Shown here: positions 1 through 5,979 of the stretch, piece after piece
Position numbering within the stretch: the stretch's first letter is position 1
Layout: every line of letters begins with the position of its first letter
Assembly: GCA_030446955.1 (NCBI GenBank)
Contig: JAUJMG010000085.1
Location: 1 to 11,248, forward strand
DNA length: 11,248 nucleotides
Origin: Thermomicrobiales bacterium
GTDB taxonomy: Bacteria > Chloroflexota > Chloroflexia > Thermomicrobiales > UBA6265
Direction: 5' to 3'
Notes under the pieces: model-generated
Told to the model about the DNA's origin: nothing
Databases searched by the model: none
The model's input: the letters and a program-made list of their open reading frames with translations, nothing else
Translations under genes and position numbers: made by a program

Positions 1-88
1 GGTCGCGACGGTAAGGGCCGAGCGCTACACGCTGCCCCTCGACGTTGATGACCGGACGCTCGAACACGCCTGCCCGTTCCGTCGCCAC
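1..88 (-). CDS. 5' end of a gene running off the left edge; probable GNAT-family N-acetyltransferase
   Basis: Only the first 29 codons are in the window. Reading leftward, a GTG start at 88 follows a textbook ribosome binding site (AAGGAGGA, 93-100) at five-base spacing, so the start is well supported although the piece is too short to score as a long reading frame. The peptide begins MATERAGVFERPVINVEG and continues into a VALGPYRRD segment. That pattern (a short strand, then a basic loop) resembles the beginning of GNAT acetyltransferases of the RimJ/SpeG kind, whose first strand often reads 'G..V.LGP..R.D'. The catalytic and acetyl-CoA binding motifs lie outside the window, so the family call is an inference. 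The gene starts 82 bases after the stop of the ABC-F gene on the same strand and may be cotranscribed with it, but it has its own strong translation start. Confidence 0.6.
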   Translation of the reverse strand, partial: MATERAGVFERPVINVEGQRVALGPYRRD

Positions 89-92
89 GCTC

Positions 93-100
93 TCCTCCTT
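93..100 (-). promoter_or_regulatory. Shine-Dalgarno of the left-edge gene
   Basis: AAGGAGGA on the minus strand, five bases before the GTG at 88. It is one of the best Shine-Dalgarno matches in the window and is the main reason for calling the partial gene. A 12-base palindrome (CGGCGAACGCCG, 107-118) lies just upstream and could form a small hairpin. Confidence 0.75.
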
Positions 101-170
101 GCCGCACGGCGAACGCCGGAAGGTTGGGTTTGGCCCTAGGCGGGGTGTCTCTCGAGCAGCTCGATCTTCG

Positions 171-2138
171 TCAACGGCTGGGTGCGGTCCCAGCCGCCAG
201 TTCGAACTGAGCGCTCAGCGTCTCCCAGCGGGCGTAAGCTTCCTCAAGCTCGGTCTGGGTGCGCTCGTACTCCGTTCCAAGGCGGCCGAGGGCATCAACA
301 TCAGCGTCGATACTGGCCACGGCCAGCGCATCACTGAGCTCGTTGAGCTTCCCCTCCAGTTTGGCAATGTCTCGCTCGGCCTGCATCAGCGACTTTTGCG
401 CTCTTCCGTCGGGCTGACGAGGCGGGGCCGGGTGCGGCGCCGTCTCCTTCACACTCTTGACGGCCACGACTTCTGCTGCCCGCTCGGTCTCCTTCGCCTT
501 GGCCTCCCGCCGGCCCAGCTGCCGCTGGTAGTCCGTGTAGTTGCCGAGGTAGGTCTTCAGCCCTCCCCCTTCGATGGCCCAGATCCGCGTCGCGATGCGG
601 TCGATGAAGTATCGATCGTGGGAGACAAACAGGATGGTTCCGTCGAAGTCGCCGAGCATCTCCTCCAGCGTCTCGCGGGCGTGGATGTCGAGGTGGTTCG
701 TCGGTTCATCCAGCACGAGCAGATTGGCCTGTTGAAGGAGGAGCACGGCAAGCGCCAGCCGCGACCGTTCACCACCCGATAGGGCGCCCACCGGCTTGAA
801 GACATCGTCCTCGCTGAACAGGAACCGCCCCAGATAGGTGCGAGCCGCCTCCTCGCTCATCGGCTGCGCATTGAGGATTGTGGAAAGCGGGGTTCCTTCA
901 CGATGGAGCTGCTCGTGCGCCTGCGCGTAGTACCCCACCTTGACGTTGGTCCCGAACTGAAACCGCCCCTTCAAGGCTTGGAGCTGTCCCGTCAGCGTCC
1001 GCAACAGCGTCGTCTTGCCGCTGCCGTTCGGTCCGAGGAGCCCGACGCGATCCCCACGCTCAATCTCGAGCTCAGGCGTCCGGACCAAAACCTCGGCCTG
1101 ACCATGCCCATTCGCCGCCTCGGGCGGGTAGCCGACCTGCAGTGGCGAGAGGTGCAGCACCACCCGGCCGCTCCGGACCGCTGAGCCCATCTTCAGTGAC
1201 AGCGCCTCGTGCTCCTGGGGGCGCTGCAAGCGTTCCATCCGCTCCAGCCTGGTCTGGCGTCCACGCGCTTCCTTCGAGCGCTGACCCGCCTTGTACTTGC
1301 GGATGAACTCCTCCGTGCGAGCGATGAATGCCTGCTGCTCCTCGTACTCCTGGACGCGGCGCGCCATTCGCTCCTCGCGCAGTTTGAGGAAGCGGCCGTA
1401 CGGAGCCGGATAATCCTCTAGGCGACCGAAGGCGAGATCGAGCGTCCGGCTCGTCACGCGGTCAAGAAAGTAGCGGTCATGGGAGACGATCAGGCAGGCT
1501 CCGTTCCAGCCGCGCAGGAACGTCTCCAACCACTCCAGCATCTCAAGGTCAAGATGGTTCGTGGGCTCATCGAGGAGCAGGAGATCAGGGTCCGCGAGCA
1601 GTGCCTTGACCAGGGCAACCCGGGTCTTCTGGCCGCCGCTGAGCCGATTCACCGGCTCTGCCCACTGCTCCTCACTGAAGCCAAGGCCCGAGAGCACTTC
1701 ATCGGTCCGGTGCTCCACGTCATACCCGCCGGCCGCTTCAAAGCGGATCTGCAGGCGATCATACTCCTCTAGGAGGGCTTCCAGTTCGCCCTCTCCGGCC
1801 GTACCCATCGCGGCCTCGATCTCTCGCATCCGCTCCCCGGCTAACAACACCGGTTCGAACGCGGAGCGGGCCTCTTCGCGAACGGTGCGGTCGCTGGTGA
1901 AACGCGCCTCCTGCGGTAGGTAGGTCACTCGCAAGCCCGTAGCGCGGACGACCGTTCCACTGTTGGCATGCTCGGCGCCGGCGACGATGCGGAGCAGGGT
2001 AGACTTCCCGGCACCATTGACCCCGACCAGGGCCACGTGCTCCCGCTCGGCGACCTGGAACGTGACCCCGGAGAAAATCTCCTCGGTCCCGAAGGTTTTG
2101 GTGAGATCGCTAACACTCAAGATGCTGGTCGGGGGCAT
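171..2138 (-). CDS. ABC-F family ATP-binding protein (two ABC domains, no membrane domain)
   Basis: Soluble tandem ATPase of 655 residues, in the size range of the ABC-F translation factors (Uup, EttA, YdiF/YfmR kinds), which bind the ribosomal E site and relieve stalling or, in some members, protect against antibiotics. Domain 1 shows Walker A GVNGAGKST (39-47), signature LSGGQ (166-170) and Walker B LLLLDEPTNHLD (186-197). Domain 2 shows Walker A GPNGSGKTT (369-377), signature LSGGE (453-457) and LDEPTNHLD (476-484). Both catalytic glutamates are present. The linker between the domains is long, charged and helical with an RTEEFIRKYKAGQRSKEARGR stretch, as expected of the tRNA-contacting linker. 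A coiled-coil C-terminal domain (about 582-640) is of the Uup/ABC_tran_CTD type. No transmembrane segment is seen. I chose the ATG at 2138; an upstream GTG at 2177 adds 13 residues but has no ribosome binding site and extends beyond the usual N-terminus. The exact subfamily cannot be settled by eye, so no symbol is given. It is divergent from lysA. Confidence 0.95.
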   Translation of the reverse strand: MPPTSILSVSDLTKTFGTEEIFSGVTFQVAEREHVALVGVNGAGKSTLLRIVAGAEHANSGTVVRATGLRVTYLPQEARFTSDRTVREEARSAFEPVLLAGERMREIEAAMGTAGEGELEALLEEYDRLQIRFEAAGGYDVEHRTDEVLSGLGFSEEQWAEPVNRLSGGQKTRVALVKALLADPDLLLLDEPTNHLDLEMLEWLETFLRGWNGACLIVSHDRYFLDRVTSRTLDLAFGRLEDYPAPYGRFLKLREERMARRVQEYEEQQAFIARTEEFIRKYKAGQRSKEARGRQTRLERMERLQRPQEHEALSLKMGSAVRSGRVVLHLSPLQVGYPPEAANGHGQAEVLVRTPELEIERGDRVGLLGPNGSGKTTLLRTLTGQLQALKGRFQFGTNVKVGYYAQAHEQLHREGTPLSTILNAQPMSEEAARTYLGRFLFSEDDVFKPVGALSGGERSRLALAVLLLQQANLLVLDEPTNHLDIHARETLEEMLGDFDGTILFVSHDRYFIDRIATRIWAIEGGGLKTYLGNYTDYQRQLGRREAKAKETERAAEVVAVKSVKETAPHPAPPRQPDGRAQKSLMQAERDIAKLEGKLNELSDALAVASIDADVDALGRLGTEYERTQTELEEAYARWETLSAQFELAAGTAPSR

Positions 2139-2217
2139 TGAACTCTCGCTTGTGAGGATCGACAACTGTATTCGCACACCGCTACGACGCCTGAGGTGAA
2201 TCTGGGGCGGCGGGCGA

Positions 2218-2226
2218 AGTATAGCA
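2218..2226 (-). promoter_or_regulatory. Candidate extended -10 promoter for the ABC-F gene
   Basis: On the minus strand the sequence reads TGCTATACT: a -10 hexamer matching TATAAT at five of six positions, with the TG of an extended -10 element. No good -35 box is visible 16-18 bases upstream, which is tolerated by extended -10 promoters. Transcription would start near 2211, giving a leader of about 70 bases before the ATG at 2138. The call is inferred from motif and position. Confidence 0.4.
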
Positions 2227-2342
2227 ATCGGTCCCGTTCGTGGACGGAGCCCATCGAGCCCGGGGGAATGACCGAAAGCGCGGTGGTAGACCCTGAGCGT
2301 GCCCGGGAAACTATGGATTCTTTGGAGGGTAGAACCTTCCCC

Positions 2343-2371
2343 TTGCGCATTCGTCGCGGTGTCCGTACACT
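2343..2371 (+). promoter_or_regulatory. Candidate sigma-70-type promoter for lysA
   Basis: TTGCGC (2343-2348) and TACACT (2366-2371) are separated by exactly 17 bases. Each matches its consensus hexamer (TTGACA, TATAAT) at four of six positions. Transcription would begin near 2378, leaving about 110 bases of leader before the lysA GTG. It is the best-spaced pair I found in this gap; in such GC-rich DNA a chance match remains possible. Confidence 0.4.
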
Positions 2372-2401
2372 ATTCCGAACCCACGCGAGGGGTGCATCCA
2401 A

Positions 2402-2422
2402 GTGTCGATCCGCCGTCGCTGA
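2402..2422 (+). CDS. Possible six-codon leader peptide (MSIRRR) before lysA
   Basis: A GTG start at 2402 follows GAGGGG (2387-2392) at nine-base spacing and opens a frame of Met-Ser-Ile-Arg-Arg-Arg then TGA. It falls inside the predicted lysA leader. The run of three arginine codons and the mutually exclusive hairpins just downstream are the layout of a translation-controlled leader. Nothing proves translation, and a short frame with a fair Shine-Dalgarno can arise by chance. Confidence 0.2.
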   Translation: MSIRRR

Positions 2423-2456
2423 CCACGACAACATGGTGACCGGCGACGACCGCCGG
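2414..2456 (+). promoter_or_regulatory. Two mutually exclusive hairpins in the lysA leader
   Basis: Helix A pairs 2414-2421 with 2441-2448 (CGTCGC against GCGACG, plus one wobble and one G-C pair). Helix B pairs 2440-2445 (CCGGCG) with 2451-2456 (CGCCGG) around a five-base loop. Both use 2441-2445, so only one can form. Helix A starts within the arginine codons of the possible leader peptide. No T-run follows helix B, so if it acts it is more likely to act on translation of lysA, which starts 33 bases later, than as a terminator. Confidence 0.25.
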
Positions 2457-2488
2457 GACGATTTGCGACGAATGCTGCGAGTGATGCC

Positions 2489-3859
2489 GTGCTTTGGCCA
2501 CTGACCGCACAGCGAAACCCCGACGGACAGCTCGTAATTGGGGGCATTGCCCTCACGGCCTTGGCCGATCACTTTGGCACGCCCCTCTATGTCTTCGATG
2601 AGACTACCGTGCGCCATCAAGCTCGACGGTTCCGGCGTGCCTTCGAGACGGCCTATCCGCGCTCGAGGGTGGTCTACGCGGGCAAGGCCTACCTCTCGCC
2701 GGCCATCGCGGCACTCCTCTTGGAGGAAGGCGTCGGACTGGATGTCGTCTCCGGTGGCGAACTGTACGCGGGGCTTCAAGCTGGCATCCCCGCCTCTGCA
2801 ATGACCTTTCACGGCAACAACAAGTCGGAGCAGGAGTTACGCGAGGCCATTGACGCCGGAATCGGGTTGATCGCCGTCGACAACGAGCGGGAAATCGACC
2901 TACTGTCGGCCCTCCTTGCCGGACGCCGAGCGACCGTCCGAGTCCTCCTGAGATTGAATCCCGGCGTTGAAGCGCATACCCACGTCAAGATCCGCACCGG
3001 AGTGCTTGATTCCAAGTTCGGGTTACCGATTCAAACCGGTGTGGCAGAGACCGCTGTCGCGCAGATCCTCGCCACGCCGGGCCTAGACCTGGTTGGCTAC
3101 CACGCCCACATCGGCTCCCAGCTGTTTGAGGTCGCAGCCTACGAGGAGACGATCCGGGTCGTTCTCGACTTCGCCGCCTCCATGTGGCACACCCATGGGG
3201 TCGTGCCGCATGTGCTCAGCCCGGGCGGCGGGTTCGGCATCGCCTACGAGGAGGGCGGCGAAGAAGCACCTATCGAGGAATGGGCGGCAAGTATGGCAGC
3301 TGCCGTCCGCTCGGGATGCGAAGAGCGAGGACTTTCCCTGCCGGAACTCGTCGTAGAACCTGGGCGCTCCATCATCGGGGCAGCCGGCGTGGCGCTCTAC
3401 CGGGTTGGCGCCGTCAAGGACATCCCTGGGGTGCGACGGTATGTATCCGTCGATGGCGGGATGGCGGACAACATCCGCCCCACGCTCTATGGGGCCCGCT
3501 ACGCGGCGACGATCGCCAACCGACCTGGGGAGGGCCCTGAAGCCATTGTCACCGTCGCCGGAAAGTTCTGCGAGTCAGGTGACCTGCTCCTATCAGATGC
3601 CTCCCTTCCGCCCTTGGACACCGCGGATCTGCTGGCACTGCCAGCCTGTGGCGCCTACACGCTCTCCATGGCCAGCAACTACAACCTCGCGCCGCGACCG
3701 GCTGCGGTCCTCGTCAACAACGGCCGGGCTCGCCTCATTCGCCGCCGGGAGCGATATGAGGATGTGCTCGCCATGGACATTCTGCCGGGACAGGATGCCG
3801 ATACGCTCGTGGCTGATGCGACCGAAATTGCGGCGCTTGCGCACTTTGACGCGACGTAG
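2489..3859 (+). CDS. lysA: Diaminopimelate decarboxylase
   Basis: PLP-dependent enzyme of 456 residues that decarboxylates meso-2,6-diaminopimelate to L-lysine, the last step of the DAP pathway. It is cytoplasmic and normally a dimer. The alanine-racemase-like barrel carries the PLP lysine K66 in VVYAGKAYL, the HAHIGSQ strand (205-211), the glycine loop GGGFG (246-250) that holds the PLP phosphate, and EPGRS (290-294). The C-terminal beta domain supplies CESGD (361-365) from the partner subunit and Y390 in GAYTLSMASNYN. CESGD and the overall length separate it from ornithine/arginine decarboxylases. The GTG at 2489 is the first start after an in-frame stop at 2420-2422, so no longer N-terminus is possible, and the MLWPLT...GQLVIGG beginning fits the family. 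The ribosome binding site is weak, so translation may depend on leader structure. It stands alone between the ABC-F gene and rpoD. Confidence 0.97.
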   Translation: MLWPLTAQRNPDGQLVIGGIALTALADHFGTPLYVFDETTVRHQARRFRRAFETAYPRSRVVYAGKAYLSPAIAALLLEEGVGLDVVSGGELYAGLQAGIPASAMTFHGNNKSEQELREAIDAGIGLIAVDNEREIDLLSALLAGRRATVRVLLRLNPGVEAHTHVKIRTGVLDSKFGLPIQTGVAETAVAQILATPGLDLVGYHAHIGSQLFEVAAYEETIRVVLDFAASMWHTHGVVPHVLSPGGGFGIAYEEGGEEAPIEEWAASMAAAVRSGCEERGLSLPELVVEPGRSIIGAAGVALYRVGAVKDIPGVRRYVSVDGGMADNIRPTLYGARYAATIANRPGEGPEAIVTVAGKFCESGDLLLSDASLPPLDTADLLALPACGAYTLSMASNYNLAPRPAAVLVNNGRARLIRRRERYEDVLAMDILPGQDADTLVADATEIAALAHFDAT

Positions 3860-3894
3860 TAGCGTACCCAAGTCCAAAACTCTTCGCGCCAAAG

Positions 3895-3915
3895 GTACGG
3901 GGCCTTCCTCCGTAC
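3895..3915 (+). terminator. Hairpin after lysA, possible terminator without a T-run
   Basis: GTACGG (3895-3900) pairs with CCGTAC (3910-3915); one G-T and one G-C pair extend the stem to eight around a CCTTC loop. It lies 35 bases after the lysA stop. No run of T follows, so it is not a canonical intrinsic terminator; it may stabilise the 3' end or act with Rho. Confidence 0.35.
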
Positions 3916-3968
3916 GGCGTCAGGCTGGCGCGGCGTAACGTCAAGAATCCGCCGTTTCTCCCATCGGG

Positions 3969-3987
3969 GCCCCGGAGGCACCGGGGC
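3969..3987 (+). promoter_or_regulatory. GC-only hairpin upstream of rpoD
   Basis: GCCCCGG (3969-3975) and CCGGGGC (3981-3987) form a perfect seven-pair stem around AGGCA. No T-run follows. It lies 56 bases before the rpoD ATG, so it is either the last structure of the lysA transcript or part of the rpoD leader. I could not find a convincing -35/-10 pair for rpoD in 3860-4043. Confidence 0.3.
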
Positions 3988-4043
3988 TGATACGTCGTCA
4001 TCCGCTCATTCAGGCTCATTCTTCGAGCGCGGAGCGTAGATCG

Positions 4044-5756
4044 ATGGACCGACAGCCCGACGAAGAACCGCCGGTTGAGCGAGGCCCGCGAGAGCCCCAG
4101 GGGCGAGCGGCCTCTATCAACAAGGAGCAACGAAGGGGGAACGCCCGCTCGATAGAGGGAGGTGCCGGGAGGCCAGCGCCGCGGGGATTGGCAGGCGAAG
4201 ACGATGCGGTCTTCGACGACGAGGGGGACAACATCTTGGCAGACGACATCATCCCAGACCGCAGTGAACAAGCCGATGGCGCGATTGCGTTAGAGGCTCT
4301 CCTGGAGGCTCTTCCCGCGGTCGACGGCGACCCCACCGGTGCCGATGCCCTCAGCCAGCGCCTCGCCGAACTCAACGCCCTCACCTCCACCACGGGTGAT
4401 GGCGAGGATGACGGAACTGCCATCGTGGCGGTTGACGCGGATGACGAGGACGACGGACCGGCGCTGCCCACCGTGCCCGACGTCAACTTCGACGCCGGCG
4501 CCGTGGCCCTGGACGACCCGGTTCGAATGTATCTGCGCGAAATTGGTCGCGTGCCGCTGCTCACCGGGGCCCGGGAAGTCGAGTTGGCAATGGCGATGGA
4601 GCGGGGAGATTACCTCGTTCAGCGCCGCGAAGCCCTCCGCGACGACTACGGCGAGGAACCCGAAGCCGACGTTCTCGGCCGCGCCATCTACCACGCCTTC
4701 CGCGAGAACTGGGTCCACGTTCAGACGCTCCACGCCGCCATCCACCCGGAGGTTTCGGTTCCGCCGAAGCCGATGATGCTGCGGCGGGTGCTCCCATTGA
4801 CGCAGGTTCCTGAAGGCGCCATCCAGGAAGTCTGCAAGGTACTCGGCCTTTCTCCGGAGGAGCTGGAGGAGTCCCTTCGCCAGCGGACCGTCGAGTGGGA
4901 TCTCTTGCCCGTCGCGATCCAGAACATGATTCGCGGCACGGAGACCTGGCCTGATGACGCAGAGGTCGACCGGATCTTCCGGGCGCAGGCCGCTCGCGTC
5001 GCGCGGCGCTGGGAAGGGCAAATTGAGGCCGGCGCCCGGGCCAAGGTTGCCATCACGGAGGCGAACCTTCGGCTCGTCGTGTCGGTGGCAAAGAAATACG
5101 TTGGCCGTGGGATGGGGATGCTGGACCTTGTCCAGGAGGGCAACCTCGGTCTGATCCGAGCGGTCGAGAAGTTCCAGCATCACAAGGGGTACAAGTTCAG
5201 CACCTACGCGACCTGGTGGATTAGACAAGCGATCACCCGCGCCATTGCCGACCAAGCCCGCACGATCCGCATCCCGGTCCACATGGTCGAGACGATCAAT
5301 CGCCTCGTCCGCACCTCTCGTCGCCTCCAGCAGGAACTCGGACGGGAGCCCACCTCCGAAGAGATCGCCGCGGCCATGGAGTTGCCGGCGGAGCGGGTGC
5401 GAGAGATCACCCGGATCAGCCTGGAGCCGGTGAGCCTGGAGACGCCGATCGGCGAGGAAGAGGACAGCAGCCTCGGCGACTTCATCGAAGATCACAAGGT
5501 CCTCGCTCCAGCAGATGCCGCCTCTCGGCAGATGCTTAAGGAGCACCTGGAGGGTGTTCTCGAGACGTTGTCAGAGCGCGAGCGGCGTGTCCTGGAGATG
5601 CGTTTCGGCCTCGACGATGGACGGGCTCGCACGCTGGAAGAGGTGGGGCGGGAGTTCGGGGTCACCCGGGAGCGGATACGCCAGATCGAGGCGAAGGCGC
5701 TTCGGAAGATGCGCCACCCGAGCCGTGCTAAGAAACTGCGCGATTACTTGGATTGA
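4044..5756 (+). CDS. rpoD: Primary RNA polymerase sigma factor (sigma-70/RpoD)
   Basis: 570-residue group 1 sigma factor that directs RNA polymerase core to housekeeping promoters. Region 1.2 starts at DDPVRMYLREIG (157-168). Region 2 runs from ANLRLVVSVAKKY (340) through DLVQEGNLGLIRAVEKF and the -10 recognition helix YATWWIRQAI (388-397). Regions 3 and 4 follow, and the -35 helix-turn-helix TLEEVGREFGVTRERIRQIE starts at 530. The near-perfect region 2 identifies a primary-type sigma. Two parts are unusual. Residues 1-156 are low-complexity and acidic (many Asp/Glu), with no region 1.1 that I can recognise. About 145 residues (190-335) lie between regions 1.2 and 2, where many SigA proteins have almost nothing; E. 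coli RpoD has a larger non-conserved insert there. The ATG at 4044 has GGAG nine bases upstream. A paralogous group 2 sigma in the same genome cannot be excluded. Confidence 0.95.
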   Translation: MDRQPDEEPPVERGPREPQGRAASINKEQRRGNARSIEGGAGRPAPRGLAGEDDAVFDDEGDNILADDIIPDRSEQADGAIALEALLEALPAVDGDPTGADALSQRLAELNALTSTTGDGEDDGTAIVAVDADDEDDGPALPTVPDVNFDAGAVALDDPVRMYLREIGRVPLLTGAREVELAMAMERGDYLVQRREALRDDYGEEPEADVLGRAIYHAFRENWVHVQTLHAAIHPEVSVPPKPMMLRRVLPLTQVPEGAIQEVCKVLGLSPEELEESLRQRTVEWDLLPVAIQNMIRGTETWPDDAEVDRIFRAQAARVARRWEGQIEAGARAKVAITEANLRLVVSVAKKYVGRGMGMLDLVQEGNLGLIRAVEKFQHHKGYKFSTYATWWIRQAITRAIADQARTIRIPVHMVETINRLVRTSRRLQQELGREPTSEEIAAAMELPAERVREITRISLEPVSLETPIGEEEDSSLGDFIEDHKVLAPADAASRQMLKEHLEGVLETLSERERRVLEMRFGLDDGRARTLEEVGREFGVTRERIRQIEAKALRKMRHPSRAKKLRDYLD

Positions 5757-5785
5757 CGTCAGAGGCCCAGAAGTTAGAAGCGAGA
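5757..5785 (+). repeat. Four degenerate 7-base units, inverted relative to the downstream array
   Basis: Starting at the base after the rpoD stop, units CGTCAGA (5757), GCCCAGA (5765), AGTTAGA (5772) and AGCGAGA (5779) end in GA at steps of 8, 7 and 7 bases. Their reverse complements begin TCT, and the first reads TCTGACG, one base from the TCTGACC unit found beyond the terminator. The match is short and degenerate, so confidence is limited. Confidence 0.4.
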
Positions 5786-5816
5786 ACGAAGGGGCGGCCG
5801 TGGCCGCCCCTTCGTT
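5785..5816 (+). terminator. Intrinsic terminator after rpoD
   Basis: A perfect 15-pair stem: AACGAAGGGGCGGCC (5785-5799) against GGCCGCCCCTTCGTT (5802-5816), with a GT turn, beginning 28 bases after the rpoD stop. The 3' side ends CGTTGTTCC, a modest T-rich tail. It is the strongest hairpin in the window and should end the rpoD transcript. Confidence 0.85.
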
Positions 5817-5818
5817 GT

Positions 5819-5868
5819 TCCTGGTCCACGGATTGCTCATCAGGACCAGGAGGACCAAGGCTTGGTCC
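5819..5868 (+). repeat. Two adjacent hairpins sharing one core (GGACCA/TGGTCC)
   Basis: TCCTGGTCC (5819-5827) pairs perfectly with GGACCAGGA (5843-5851) over a 15-base loop. Immediately after, GGACCA (5852-5857) pairs with TGGTCC (5863-5868) around AGGCT. The same six-base core therefore occurs four times: two direct and two inverted copies. Any TGGTCC can pair with either GGACCA, so alternative folds are possible: the outer 5822-5827 with 5852-5857, or 5843-5848 with 5863-5868. The element lies between the rpoD terminator and obgE. No T-run follows either stem. It may be a leader structure of obgE or a repeat remnant. Confidence 0.6.
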
Positions 5869-5898
5869 GCGAACACCACGACGATCGGCCCTCGCGTT

Positions 5899-5954
5899 TC
5901 TGACCTCTGGCGTCTGACCACTGTCATCTGGCGCCTGATATCCGGCGTCGGATG
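5899..5954 (+). repeat. Tandem degenerate heptanucleotide repeat upstream of obgE
   Basis: Eight consecutive 7-base units lie in strict phase, starting at 5899, 5906, 5913, 5920, 5927, 5934, 5941 and 5948. TCTGACC occurs at 5899 and 5913, and TCTGGCG at 5906 and 5927. In all eight units the second base is C and the fourth is G; the first is T in six and the third is T in six. Weaker units may continue to both sides (from about 5885 and to about 5961). Heptamer-phased intergenic repeats are known from other bacteria, notably the short tandem repeats of cyanobacteria. The array ends about eight bases before the obgE Shine-Dalgarno, so it lies in or next to the obgE leader. Confidence 0.65.
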
Positions 5955-5968
5955 TCCAGGTACTTCTT

Positions 5969-5974
5969 AGGAGG
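5969..5974 (+). promoter_or_regulatory. Shine-Dalgarno of obgE
   Basis: AGGAGG five bases before the GTG at 5980. It fixes the obgE start, which is also where the conserved Obg N-terminus begins. No clear -35/-10 pair for obgE is visible in 5817-5979. Confidence 0.85.
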
Positions 5975-5979
5975 CTCCC

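Larger units (their letters stand above)
2139..2488. other. Divergent intergenic region between the ABC-F gene and lysA
   Basis: These 350 bases carry no convincing long gene. They hold a minus-strand extended -10 element for the ABC-F gene, a plus-strand sigma-70-like promoter for lysA and, downstream of that promoter, a six-codon reading frame followed by alternative hairpins. A plus-strand frame of about 100 codons (2196-2504) crosses the region, but its starts lack a well-spaced ribosome binding site and its translation resembles no family I know. Confidence 0.6.

Noticed and set aside
136..170. Frameshifted end of the ABC-F gene (an alternative frame after the stop reads TKIELLERHPA)
   Set aside because: The ABC-F protein already has a complete C-terminal coiled-coil domain, and eleven plausible residues in another frame are easily explained by base composition.
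2378..2488. Lysine riboswitch before lysA
   Set aside because: The leader of about 110 bases is too short for the L-box aptamer, and its conserved junction motifs are not visible.
2196..2504. 102-codon plus-strand frame in the ABC-F/lysA gap, including a short in-frame start at 2434 that overlaps the lysA GTG
   Set aside because: Neither start nor the internal ATG at 2268 has a properly spaced Shine-Dalgarno, the peptide matches nothing I know, and its end overlaps lysA by 16 bases. An uncharacterised small protein is not excluded.
4290..5546. 418-codon open frame antisense to rpoD
   Set aside because: It mirrors a secure sigma factor gene in GC-rich DNA, where antisense frames stay open by codon bias. 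Its translation shows no domain.
5757..5979. CRISPR array or attachment site in the rpoD-obgE spacer
   Set aside because: Units are 7 bases, contiguous and degenerate, without unique spacers, and there is no integrase or cas gene.
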